Shown piece after piece: positions 1-8,351 of a DNA stretch of 64,000 nucleotides. Source of the stretch: Marinobacter sp. F4206 (GTDB lineage: Bacteria > Pseudomonadota > Gammaproteobacteria > Pseudomonadales > Oleiphilaceae); contig NZ_JAHXKI010000002.1 in the NCBI RefSeq assembly GCF_019392195.1, positions 496,001-560,000 of the forward strand, in the 5' to 3' direction. The translations under genes were made by a program, and so were the position numbers. The first letter of the stretch is position 1, and every line of letters begins with the position of its first letter. The notes beneath the pieces were generated by a model that was given only the letters and a program-made list of their open reading frames with translations, made no database searches and was not told where the DNA came from.

Positions 1-871
1 CACGCCGCGATCACTGGTTCCCGGGACAACCCGGGTCATTTCCGTGCGAATGGATTACCTGCCCACCCCGGACAACCCCAGAGAAGCGCTTACTAACCGG
101 GAAAACGCCTACGTGACCCGCTACGCACTAGGCCGGGACTACCACAAACTGATTCGCAAACGACTGGCAACACTGGCGGCGTGGATTGATGGAGCCGTCA
201 GCGGCTACGACTACCGTGCGTTCGTGGACAGTGCGCCGGTGCTGGAGCGAGCGCTGGCTCAACGCGCCGGGCTCGGATGGATCGGCAAAAACAACATGCT
301 GATCCACCCCCGGGCCGGCTCGTTTTTCTTTCTGGGAGAGATTTTTACCAGTGCCCCACTGCCCGTGGATGAGCCCTTCGAAACGGACCACTGCGGCAGC
401 TGTTCGGCCTGCCTCGATCTGTGCCCAACCGATGCGTTCGTCGGGCCACACGAACTGGATGCCCGACGGTGCATCAGCTACCTCACCATTGAGCTCAAAG
501 GCAGCATTCCTGAGGAACTGAGACCACTCATGGGCAATCGGGTTTTTGGCTGCGACGACTGCCAACTGGTTTGTCCCTGGCAGAAATTCAGCAAACCTAC
601 CGCCGAAGACGATTTCCAGCCGCGCCACAGGCTGGATAACAGCACCCTGGCGGAGCTCTTTCTCTGGACCGAAGAGCAGTTCCTGAAGCGGACGGAGGGG
701 TCGGCGATTCGCCGAACGGGGTATGAAGGGTGGTTAAGGAATCTGGCCGTGGGACTGGGCAACGCCCCCTCAACCATCCCCGTTATCGAAGCCCTGAAGC
801 AGCGTGCGGACCATCCCAGCGACATGGTCCGCGAGCACGTTCGGTGGGCCCTGAGGCAACACGGCCTGTAG
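1..871 (+). CDS. queG: Epoxyqueuosine reductase QueG, C-terminal part (5' end outside window)
   Basis: QueG reduces epoxyqueuosine to queuosine, the last step in making this tRNA wobble base, using cobalamin and two 4Fe-4S clusters in the cytoplasm. The reading frame is open to the left edge, so the first methionine-like codon at 44 is not the true start. About 290 residues are present and roughly 80 N-terminal residues are missing compared with the usual family length. Two ferredoxin-type cysteine motifs are visible, CGSCSACLDLCP and CDDCQLVCP. The C-terminal HEAT-like tail ends near VREHVRWALRQHGL. The neighbour orn lies convergently 8 bp away, the same order as in Pseudomonas. Identity is secure; only the missing start is uncertain. 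Confidence 0.95.
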   Translation, partial: TPRSLVPGTTRVISVRMDYLPTPDNPREALTNRENAYVTRYALGRDYHKLIRKRLATLAAWIDGAVSGYDYRAFVDSAPVLERALAQRAGLGWIGKNNMLIHPRAGSFFFLGEIFTSAPLPVDEPFETDHCGSCSACLDLCPTDAFVGPHELDARRCISYLTIELKGSIPEELRPLMGNRVFGCDDCQLVCPWQKFSKPTAEDDFQPRHRLDNSTLAELFLWTEEQFLKRTEGSAIRRTGYEGWLRNLAVGLGNAPSTIPVIEALKQRADHPSDMVREHVRWALRQHGL

Positions 872-879
872 CTTGAAGC

Positions 880-1422
880 CTAAAGCTTGAAGAAGGTATC
901 GCGATAGTGGCGCAACTCGTTGATGGAGTCGCGGATGTCGTCGAGGGCCAGATGACTGCCCTGCTTCTTCACGCCCGCCAGCACGTCCGGGCGCCAGCGC
1001 CGGGCCAGTTCCTTGACCGTGGACACGTCCAGATTGCGGTAGTGAAAGAAGCTCTCCAGCTTTGGCATGTACTTGACCAGGAATCGGCGATCCTGGCCAA
1101 TGCTGTTGCCACACAGCGGTGACTTGCCTGACTCCAGGTGCTGCTGGAGAAATGCCAACGTCTGCTGTTCCGCCTCAGCTTCGTCGATTGTGCTCTCTTT
1201 CACCCGCTTGGTCAGACCGCTGGCACCATGGGTGTTCGTGCACCACTCGTCCATCGCCTCCAGCAGGCTATCGGACTGGTGCACGGCAATGACCGGCCCT
1301 TCCGCCACGACATTCAATTCCGAATCGGTAATGATGGTGGCCATCTCAATGATCCGTTCCTTCTCCGGATCGAGGCCGGTCATCTCCAGATCTATCCATA
1401 CTAAACGATCACCTTCTGCCAT
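880..1422 (-). CDS. orn: Oligoribonuclease
   Basis: Orn is a cytoplasmic 3'-5' exoribonuclease that degrades two- to five-nucleotide RNAs, including pGpG made from cyclic di-GMP. The 180-residue length is normal. The DEDDh residues are visible: D and E in [11 protein letters not shown] near the N-terminus, D in NLDVSTVK, and H and D in [10 protein letters not shown]. The start is the ATG giving MAEGDRLVW, with no better upstream choice. It lies divergent from rsgA. Since pGpG clearance is its key role in relatives, it is relevant to the two EAL-domain proteins encoded further along. No anomalies seen. Confidence 0.97.
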   Translation of the reverse strand: MAEGDRLVWIDLEMTGLDPEKERIIEMATIITDSELNVVAEGPVIAVHQSDSLLEAMDEWCTNTHGASGLTKRVKESTIDEAEAEQQTLAFLQQHLESGKSPLCGNSIGQDRRFLVKYMPKLESFFHYRNLDVSTVKELARRWRPDVLAGVKKQGSHLALDDIRDSINELRHYRDTFFKL

Positions 1423-1540
1423 TTTCAGTTCCTAACCTCGGGGTATCTTGGTGGTGGAATTGGGTAATACTCTGTGTATTGTGGCCGATTCACGTATGAT
1501 GTGACACCTCACTCCACCGAATACTGGCAGCTGATCCTTA

Positions 1541-2596
1541 ATGGCAAAACGGCGACTGAACAAACAGCAGCAATTCCGAATCAAGAAAATCCAGGAAGAG
1601 CGAGCGGCCCGCGCAGCCCGGAAGGAAAAAGCCGTTCAGCAACAGGCCGAGGCCGGTGAGCTGGGCCAGGAACAGGAAGGGCTCGTCATTGCCCACTACG
1701 GACAGCAACTGGACGTGGAAGCCCTTGAAGGAGAGCACTCCGGCGAAGTGGTTCGCTGCTTTGTCCGCGCCAACATCGACAGCCTGGTGACCGGCGACAA
1801 GGTGGTCTGGCGCTCCGGCAAGAATGAAACGGGCGTGATCGTTGCCCGCTGCGACCGGCAGAACCTGCTGCAACGCCCCGACAATTTCGGCGCGCTCAAA
1901 CCGGTGGCGGCCAACATAGACCACATCATCCTGGTGATCGCGTCCGAGCCCGAACCCCACGACAACCTGATCGACCGCTACCTGGTCGCGTCCGAAATCA
2001 CCGACATTCCGGCGGTGATCCTGCTCAACAAGACCGACCTGATTACCGACCGGAACCGGGACCAGATCGATGCCCTGCTGGGGCGGTATGAGGCATTGGG
2101 CTATCAGGTTGTCCGAACCTCGGCGGCGGAATCCGGCGATCGCCCCTCGCCGGAAGTCGAGGCCCTCGTGAAAAACCAGACCAGCGTCTTCGTCGGCCAG
2201 TCCGGGGTTGGCAAATCGTCGATCATTCAGACCCTGATACCGGATGAGGCGATCCGGGTCGGGGCGGTTTCGGAAAGTACCGGCAAGGGCGTACACACCA
2301 CCACCACCGCCAAGCTGTTCCACCTGCCCATTGGCGGGGATTTGATCGACTCACCGGGCATTCGGGAATTTGGCCTCTGGCACATGACGCCTCAGGAGAT
2401 TGAGTACGGGTTTCGTGAAATCCGGGACGAAATCGGTCACTGCAAGTTCCGGAACTGCCGGCATATGGGCGACCCCGGCTGCGCCATTGATGCGGCGGCG
2501 GCGGAAGGCCGGATCAGTCCGGCACGCCTCAAAAGCTTCCACCGCATCCTTCAGGATATGAGCGAGCAGCAGGCGCGCGGCCTCAAACTGGACTGA
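1541..2596 (+). CDS. rsgA: Ribosome small-subunit GTPase RsgA
   Basis: RsgA is a circularly permuted GTPase that helps mature the 30S ribosomal subunit. The 351-residue protein shows a basic N-terminal tail (about 1-40), an OB-fold region (about 40-110), then GTPase motifs in permuted order: NKTD, then GQSGVGKSS (P-loop), then DSPGIREFG. A C-terminal zinc site with CKFRNCRHMGDPGC follows. Length and motif order fit the family. It is divergent from orn and convergent with motB, 17 bp away, as in Pseudomonas. Confidence 0.97.
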   Translation: MAKRRLNKQQQFRIKKIQEERAARAARKEKAVQQQAEAGELGQEQEGLVIAHYGQQLDVEALEGEHSGEVVRCFVRANIDSLVTGDKVVWRSGKNETGVIVARCDRQNLLQRPDNFGALKPVAANIDHIILVIASEPEPHDNLIDRYLVASEITDIPAVILLNKTDLITDRNRDQIDALLGRYEALGYQVVRTSAAESGDRPSPEVEALVKNQTSVFVGQSGVGKSSIIQTLIPDEAIRVGAVSESTGKGVHTTTTAKLFHLPIGGDLIDSPGIREFGLWHMTPQEIEYGFREIRDEIGHCKFRNCRHMGDPGCAIDAAAAEGRISPARLKSFHRILQDMSEQQARGLKLD

Positions 2597-2613
2597 GCCG
2601 ACTGCGCCCGGCG

Positions 2614-3573
2614 CTACCAGCTCAGCTCGCCCGGCGCGGGTTCGGGCTTGTCTTGCTGCCAGTCTCCACTTTCCAGCTTCTGCATTGCTTCCTGTTTTTC
2701 GGCTTCAGACGGCTGGGTCAGGTCGATAAGCGGCTCGTCACTGCGGCCTGCGCTATCCTGAATCCCTCTCACCGTCTTCTTGTTCAGTACGATGATGGAG
2801 ATTCTCCGGTTGACCGGGGCCTGCGGGTCCTCCTTGTCAAACAACACAGAATCGCTCAGACCCACTACCCGGGCAATCTGCCCCTGCCTGACACCGCCTG
2901 CCACCAACGCCCTCCGGGCCGTATTCGCACGGTCCGCAGACAATTCCCAGTTGGTGTAGCCGGGCCGCCCACCGAACGGGGTCGCGTCGGTGTGCCCGGT
3001 CAGGCTGAGCTTGTTATCCACCGACCCCAGCGTTTTCGCCAGTTCAAACAGAATGTCCTGAGAATAGTATTTGAGCTCGGCACGGCCACTATCAAACATC
3101 GGCCGTCCTGACCGATCGACGATCTGAATGCGTAACCCTTCGTCGGTGATGTCGATCAACAGCTGATCCTTGAATTCCTGAAGGGTCTCGTTCTGCTCAA
3201 TCCGCTCCTTGAGCTCTTGAAACAGTTGCTCCATGCGCCGCTGCTCAAGGGTTTCGGACAGCTCGTCCACCACTTCGTCTTCGATCTGAATCTGACTGGA
3301 TTCAATGTCAGGACTCGCCTCGGTGACCACCGACGCACTGCCTTCGAGGTCGACAGGATTGGGGGAACCACCCTCGGTGAAACCAACGGGATCGCGAAAG
3401 TAACCCTCAACGGCCTTTTTCTGTTCAGGAGACGCCGTTGCTGTCAGCCACAGCACCAGGAAGAACGCCATCATGGCGGTCGCAAAGTCGGCAAAGGCCA
3501 CCTTCCAGGAACCACCATGGTGACCGCCGGCAACCACCTTCTTGCGTTTGATGATGATCGGTTGTTCTTCCAC
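2614..3573 (-). CDS. motB: Flagellar motor stator protein MotB
   Basis: MotB pairs with MotA to form the ion-driven stator of the flagellar motor, anchored to peptidoglycan. The 319-residue protein has one N-terminal membrane helix (about 28-48) carrying the ion-binding aspartate, Asp29 in AFADFATAMM. A plug and linker region follows, then an OmpA-like peptidoglycan-binding domain (about 155-270) with LTGHTDATPFGG and NWELSADRANTARR. It lies 31 bp downstream of motA on the same strand, so the two are cotranscribed. The gene order next to rsgA matches Pseudomonas, where a second stator (MotCD) also exists elsewhere. Confidence 0.96.
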   Translation of the reverse strand: MEEQPIIIKRKKVVAGGHHGGSWKVAFADFATAMMAFFLVLWLTATASPEQKKAVEGYFRDPVGFTEGGSPNPVDLEGSASVVTEASPDIESSQIQIEDEVVDELSETLEQRRMEQLFQELKERIEQNETLQEFKDQLLIDITDEGLRIQIVDRSGRPMFDSGRAELKYYSQDILFELAKTLGSVDNKLSLTGHTDATPFGGRPGYTNWELSADRANTARRALVAGGVRQGQIARVVGLSDSVLFDKEDPQAPVNRRISIIVLNKKTVRGIQDSAGRSDEPLIDLTQPSEAEKQEAMQKLESGDWQQDKPEPAPGELSW

Positions 3574-3604
3574 GCCTCAGCTCCGGATCAGGGTTGGACA
3601 GACA

Positions 3605-4456
3605 TCACTTGGAGCGAACGTGATCGTTCAGTTCCTGGAAGCCCGGCCGCTTGTCGGTGGGCAACGCCTTGCGACCGAACTCGATCGCCATCTGCGGCGC
3701 CTGGCCGGACACAGTGGCAACAATGGCCGATTTGGTGCATTCATAAGCTTTCAGCTCGTACTTGGCCGAATGCTCCATGGCAATGGAGACGGGGCCGACA
3801 AAACCGTACCCCATGAAGATCCCCAGGAAGGTACCGACCAGTGCCGCGGCAACACTCAGACCAATGCGCTCGGGCCCTTCGGACAGGAAGTTCATGGTAA
3901 TGACGATGCCGAGCACCGCGGCAACAATGCCCAGGCCCGGCAACGCGTCGGCAATCTTGTTTACCGCGTGGGATGGCTCTTCCAACTCATGCTGACGGCT
4001 ATCAATCTCATTCTCCATCATGCCCTCAAGCTCATGGGTTGCCATGTTGCCGGAACTGATGATGCGCAGGTAGTCGGTGATGAAGGCGAGCAGCTCCTTC
4101 GACTTCATGATCGCCGGATAACGGCTGAAAATCTGACTGGACTCAGGATTATCGATGTCCTCTTCGATCGCCATTACACCCTGCTTTCGGGACTTGTCGA
4201 AGATCTCATAGAGCAGGCTGAGCAGATCCATATAGAACGACTTGTTGAACGGCGACCCGGTCAATTGACGCAGCATGCCCTGAAACACTTCCTTGACCGT
4301 GTGCAGAGGATTGGCAATCACGAACGAGCCGATTGCGGCGCCGAAAATAATCAGAATCTCTGTGGGTTGCCAGAGAACCATCAGGTTGCCGCCATGCAAG
4401 ACATACCCACCGAGCACACTCACAAGGACAACCACTGCTCCAATAATCAATAACAT
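3605..4456 (-). CDS. motA: Flagellar motor stator protein MotA
   Basis: MotA forms the membrane pore-lining part of the flagellar stator and contacts the rotor. The 283-residue protein has four predicted membrane segments, two near the N-terminus (about 1-20 and 32-50) and two in the C-terminal half around LPGLGIVAAVLGIVITM and LVGTFLGIFMGYGFVGP. A large cytoplasmic loop separates them. It starts with ATG at 4456 and precedes motB. A GCCGATAA element 29 bp upstream suggests sigma-28 (FliA) control, as expected for a late flagellar gene. Confidence 0.96.
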   Translation of the reverse strand: MLLIIGAVVVLVSVLGGYVLHGGNLMVLWQPTEILIIFGAAIGSFVIANPLHTVKEVFQGMLRQLTGSPFNKSFYMDLLSLLYEIFDKSRKQGVMAIEEDIDNPESSQIFSRYPAIMKSKELLAFITDYLRIISSGNMATHELEGMMENEIDSRQHELEEPSHAVNKIADALPGLGIVAAVLGIVITMNFLSEGPERIGLSVAAALVGTFLGIFMGYGFVGPVSIAMEHSAKYELKAYECTKSAIVATVSGQAPQMAIEFGRKALPTDKRPGFQELNDHVRSK

Positions 4457-4484
4457 GGGGAGAATGCACGCCTTCGTTTTTTGG

Positions 4485-4492
4485 TTATCGGC
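4485..4492 (-). promoter_or_regulatory. Candidate sigma-28 (FliA) -10 element for motAB
   Basis: Read on the minus strand this is GCCGATAA, the exact consensus -10 element for flagellar sigma-28. It sits 29 bp before the motA start codon. The -35 region at the expected distance reads GTGA rather than TAAA, so only half of the promoter matches. The position in front of a late flagellar gene makes it credible. Confidence 0.5.
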
Positions 4493-4632
4493 GAACGGAA
4501 TCAGCGCTCACCGTATTTTGTGCCCCGATCATAGCAAGGCTCCGCGGCGACCGCTAAGCCGTGAAACAATTTCTATACAGGGGGCAGTCTTTGGTAAACT
4601 TCGCGCCTTTGAGCGCAAAGGGTTACTTTTTA

Positions 4633-5487
4633 ATGTTCGACAAGCTGTTTGTTCTGAGCCAGTACGTTACTCCGCAGCTGGCGGTTTCCCGCGTTGCCGG
4701 CCGGCTGGCGGATAATGATCGTACCCCGGCGCTCAAGAATCGCGTGATTAAATGGTTTATCGGCCGCTATGGCGTAAACATGAATGAAGCCGCCGAGCCG
4801 GATCCCACGGCGTACCCCAGCTTCAATGCGTTCTTTACGCGCGCCCTGAAACCCGGACTTCGACCACTGGCCGGAGGCGAAGAAACGCTGGTCAGCCCGG
4901 TGGATGGGGCCATCAGCCAGCTTGGCCAAGTCAGTGGCGACCGGGTCTTCCAGGCCAAAGGGCAATCGTTCAGCCTGACCGAACTGCTGGGCGGCGATCC
5001 GCAGCGGGCAGAGCCCTTCGAAGAAGGTGAGTTCTCCACCATCTATCTCTCACCCAAGGATTATCATCGGATTCATATGCCCATGGCCGGCACTCTTCGG
5101 GAGATGGTCTACATTCCGGGCAAGCTGTTCTCGGTGAATCCGGTAACGGCCGAGAACGTCCCGAACCTGTTTGCCCGTAACGAGCGGGTTGCCTGCATCT
5201 TTGACACTGACGCCGGCCCCATGGCCCTGGTGCTGGTGGGCGCCATGATTGTGGGCAGCGTAGAGACGGTATGGTCTGGCGTGGTAGCCCCCGGAAACGG
5301 CCTGGTCACCAGCACCCGTTACCAGGGAGAGCAGGCCAGAACGTTTGCCCGGGGCGAAGAGATGGGGCGATTCCGCCTGGGCTCAACGGTTGTGATGGTG
5401 ATGCCCAAAGGTTCAGTGACCTGGAATGAGGACCAGGTTGCGGGCAAGACTGTGCGTATGGGCGAGGCGTTTGGCACGCAAGCCTGA
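4633..5487 (+). CDS. psd: Phosphatidylserine decarboxylase proenzyme
   Basis: Psd makes phosphatidylethanolamine from phosphatidylserine at the inner membrane. It is synthesised as a proenzyme that cleaves itself at an LGST motif to create a pyruvoyl group. That motif is visible in FRLGSTVVMV with the serine at about residue 251. The start at 4633 gives MFDKLFVLSQYV, which fits the family N-terminus and yields 284 residues. An upstream in-frame GTG at 4561 would add 24 residues that do not look like the family. The gene is convergent with epmA, 3 bp away. In Pseudomonas it lies in the same motAB-psd neighbourhood. Confidence 0.96.
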   Translation: MFDKLFVLSQYVTPQLAVSRVAGRLADNDRTPALKNRVIKWFIGRYGVNMNEAAEPDPTAYPSFNAFFTRALKPGLRPLAGGEETLVSPVDGAISQLGQVSGDRVFQAKGQSFSLTELLGGDPQRAEPFEEGEFSTIYLSPKDYHRIHMPMAGTLREMVYIPGKLFSVNPVTAENVPNLFARNERVACIFDTDAGPMALVLVGAMIVGSVETVWSGVVAPGNGLVTSTRYQGEQARTFARGEEMGRFRLGSTVVMVMPKGSVTWNEDQVAGKTVRMGEAFGTQA

Positions 5488-5490
5488 GAC

Positions 5491-6459
5491 CTAAGCCCGC
5501 TCAAACGGAAAGCTGAGTACGTCGGCGATATTCCGGGTACCCAGCTTGAGCATCAGCAGACGGTCAAGGCCGAGTGCAACACCGGCACAGTCGGGCAAAC
5601 CGGCGTTCATTGCCGCCAGGAAAGCTTCGTCCACATCCATCTCCGGTTTCTCCGCCTGCCTGCGAAGCAGATTATCCATCTCGAAGCGTCGGCGCTGCTC
5701 TTCGGCATCCGCCAATTCCCAGTAGCCATTGCATAACTCCAGCCCGTCAACGTAAAGCTCGAAGCGATGGGCCACGTTGTGCCCGTCCACTTGCGACACC
5801 CTGGCAAGGGCCGCCTGTGACGACGGGTAACCGGTTATGAACTCTGGCGCGCTCCGACCGAGGTTGGGCTCCACAGCAAAGCTCATCACCAGATCAAGGC
5901 AGCCATCCCGCCCCAGTCCAGCCACTTGCTCCGGCGCCAGCCACTGCTCACAGCGATGGGCCAGATCACGATCACTGATCTCGAACGGGTCCAGGTGCGC
6001 CCATGCCATCATGGCGTCACGGTAGGACAAAAGACGGGGCCGCGAGCATCCAAGCCAACCGCAGACCAGGTCAGACACTTCCTCCATCAGCCCGCGATCG
6101 TCGAATCCGACCCGATACCATTCGAGCAGAGAGAATTCCGGATTGTGGCGCCGCCCCCGCTCCCCGTTCCGGAACACTTTTGAAATCTGGTAGATCGACC
6201 CCGAGCCTGCGGCCAGGAGCCGCTTCATATGGTACTCGGGCGAAGTCTGCAGCCAGCCTCCCCGGCGCCCCATGGCCGACACATCGGCAAACACGCCCTC
6301 GAGATTCAGATCGGTGACACCCTGTTGTGCAAGAACCGGTGTCTCCACCTCCATGACCTCCCGTTCAGCAAAAAAGCCGCGCACAAACGCCAATTGTTGT
6401 GCACGGCTTTTCAGGGCGGCCTGCGAGGCAGAAGGCTGCCAGACAGGTTGCTCAGTCAT
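5491..6459 (-). CDS. epmA: EF-P (R)-beta-lysine ligase EpmA (GenX/PoxA)
   Basis: EpmA is a lysyl-tRNA synthetase paralogue that attaches (R)-beta-lysine to a conserved lysine of elongation factor P instead of to tRNA. The 322-residue protein consists only of the class II catalytic core, with no anticodon-binding domain. Class II motif 2 is seen in FRNGERGRRHNPEF and motif 3 in GVALGLDRLLML. It lies 7 bp downstream of efp on the same strand, so enzyme and substrate are cotranscribed. Its partner epmB is divergent from efp just beyond. Confidence 0.95.
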   Translation of the reverse strand: MTEQPVWQPSASQAALKSRAQQLAFVRGFFAEREVMEVETPVLAQQGVTDLNLEGVFADVSAMGRRGGWLQTSPEYHMKRLLAAGSGSIYQISKVFRNGERGRRHNPEFSLLEWYRVGFDDRGLMEEVSDLVCGWLGCSRPRLLSYRDAMMAWAHLDPFEISDRDLAHRCEQWLAPEQVAGLGRDGCLDLVMSFAVEPNLGRSAPEFITGYPSSQAALARVSQVDGHNVAHRFELYVDGLELCNGYWELADAEEQRRRFEMDNLLRRQAEKPEMDVDEAFLAAMNAGLPDCAGVALGLDRLLMLKLGTRNIADVLSFPFERA

Positions 6460-6466
6460 CCTGGAA

Positions 6467-7042
6467 TCAGCTGCTCTTTACGCGGCTGACATACTCGCCG
6501 GAACGGGTGTCGACCTTGAGCACTTCCCCGATGGTGATGAACAAGGGAACGTTGACCACGGCACCGGTAGAAAGTGTCGCCGGCTTGGAGCCACCCTGCG
6601 CGGTATCACCCTTCATACCCGGATCGGTATCCACCACTTCCAACTCGACAAAGTTCGGCGGCGTGACCGTCAGCGGGGCACCGTTGTAAAGAGTAACGGT
6701 GTAGACATCCTGCTCCTTGAGCCACTTGACGGTATCGCCAACTGCCTTGGCGTCTGCCGGATACTGCTCAAACGAACCATCGGTGAGCATGAAATGCCAG
6801 AACTCACCATCGGTGTAAAGGTATTCCATGTCCTGGTCGAGAACGTCCGCGGCTTCCAGGCTCTCACCTGACTTGAAGGTGCGCTCCCAGACCCGGTTCG
6901 TCATGAGATTCCGCAGTTTTACCCGGTTAAAGGCCTGCCCCTTCCCCGGTTTGACGAATTCGTTATCGAGCATGATACAGGGGTCGCCATCCAGCAAAAC
7001 CTTAAGACCGCTGCGGAATTCGTTGGTAGAATATGAAGCCAT
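6467..7042 (-). CDS. efp: Translation elongation factor P
   Basis: EF-P rescues ribosomes stalled at polyproline stretches. The 191-residue length is normal. The start giving [12 protein letters not shown] was chosen over an upstream in-frame start that would add six residues, because this N-terminus is the conserved one. The modification site Lys34 is visible in [11 protein letters not shown] lysine there, together with epmA and epmB beside it, indicates the beta-lysylated type. This differs from the arginine/rhamnose type known in Pseudomonas aeruginosa. Three beta-barrel domains are expected from family knowledge. Confidence 0.97.
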   Translation of the reverse strand: MASYSTNEFRSGLKVLLDGDPCIMLDNEFVKPGKGQAFNRVKLRNLMTNRVWERTFKSGESLEAADVLDQDMEYLYTDGEFWHFMLTDGSFEQYPADAKAVGDTVKWLKEQDVYTVTLYNGAPLTVTPPNFVELEVVDTDPGMKGDTAQGGSKPATLSTGAVVNVPLFITIGEVLKVDTRSGEYVSRVKSS

Positions 7043-7087
7043 GAAATGTTCACCTGACAAAATGCAGTTTAAAATTCAAAGGTCGCT

Positions 7088-8125
7088 ATGATACAGCGAA
7101 CCCCCACCCGTATAGAAGCCCACCTTGCCGAAGACCACCGAAGCTGGCAGCAACTGCTCTCGGAGTCGATCACGTCGCCGGAGATCTTGTTGGAACGGCT
7201 GGAGCTTTCACCCGAGCGTTGGCTGGCGGGCGCCAGGGCCGGGCACGAGCTTTTCCCCGTGAGGGTACCGAAGCCCTTTCTGGATCGGATGCGCAAAGGC
7301 GACCCAGACGACCCGCTGCTGAAACAGGTATTACCGATGGATCAGGAGAGCCTGAGCGTTCCGGGATTCCTGCGCGACCCACTGGAAGAAGGCGACGCCA
7401 TGCAGACGACTGGCCTGATCCGCAAGTATCGCAGTCGTGCCCTGCTCATGGTTACCGGGCAGTGCGCGATCAACTGCCGTTACTGCTTTCGCCGTCATTT
7501 TCCTTATGAGGACCAGCGACTGAGCCCTGACGACCGGCAACAGGTACTGGACACGCTTTCTGCAAGCCCGGAAGTCAATGAAGTCATTCTCAGCGGGGGT
7601 GACCCGCTCGCGGTCAACGACCGCCTCCTGGCACAGTGGGCAGCCGACCTCAGCGCCATCCCGCACATACGCCGACTGCGCCTTCATACCCGGCTGCCGG
7701 TGGTGATACCGCAGCGGGTGTGCGACGCCTTGCTGAAGTGGCTGGCCGAAACGCCTGCCCAGGTGATCATGGTACTGCACGTCAACCACCCGGCAGAGAT
7801 CGACGACGCAACCCGAAAGGCGCTGGCCCGACTTCGTGCAGCCGGCGTTACGCTGCTGAACCAGAGCGTGATCCTGCGCGGCGTGAACGACAACGCCAAC
7901 GTGCTGGAGACGCTCAGTGAAACCCTGTTTGACGCCGGTGTTATGCCTTACTATCTCCACGCCTTCGACCCGGTTGAGGGGGCACATCACTACGATGTCG
8001 CTGACGAGGAAGCGCGAGGCCTCGTGCGAACATTACTGACACGCCTACCCGGATTTCTGGTACCGAAGCTGGTTAGAGAGGTCCCGGGGCGGGAAGGTAA
8101 GTCTCCTATCAATCTGTTCCCGTGA
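7088..8125 (+). CDS. epmB: EF-P lysine 2,3-aminomutase EpmB
   Basis: EpmB is a radical-SAM, PLP-dependent enzyme that converts L-lysine to (R)-beta-lysine for EF-P modification. The CxxxCxxC cluster motif is visible at residues 126-133 (GQCAINCRYC). The 345-residue length is typical and shorter than catabolic lysine 2,3-aminomutases. The ATG at 7088 lies only 45 bp from the divergent efp start, so the two promoters must overlap. Together with efp and epmA this is a complete modification module. Confidence 0.95.
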   Translation: MIQRTPTRIEAHLAEDHRSWQQLLSESITSPEILLERLELSPERWLAGARAGHELFPVRVPKPFLDRMRKGDPDDPLLKQVLPMDQESLSVPGFLRDPLEEGDAMQTTGLIRKYRSRALLMVTGQCAINCRYCFRRHFPYEDQRLSPDDRQQVLDTLSASPEVNEVILSGGDPLAVNDRLLAQWAADLSAIPHIRRLRLHTRLPVVIPQRVCDALLKWLAETPAQVIMVLHVNHPAEIDDATRKALARLRAAGVTLLNQSVILRGVNDNANVLETLSETLFDAGVMPYYLHAFDPVEGAHHYDVADEEARGLVRTLLTRLPGFLVPKLVREVPGREGKSPINLFP

Positions 8126-8351
8126 TAGGCTTCACAAAAAGCTGGCCCAACTTCACATGTCAAAGATTGTAAACTCGTGATTTGTTCGCTTTTTGTAACT
8201 GGCTTGCTATTTTAGGATCCAGTAACGTTTGAACAATTATATGTATTTGCGGCGTTTTGCTTAGTAAGCCGGCAGTGCGAAGAACCACCTGCCTTGCTGT
8301 CATGGGCTAACCCGGGATACCAACCGTGACCCTCAATAGTGGCGTGAATTC

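Noticed and set aside
4561..4632. Upstream GTG start for psd
   Set aside because: The extra 24 residues do not resemble the family; MFDKLFVLSQYV at 4633 does.
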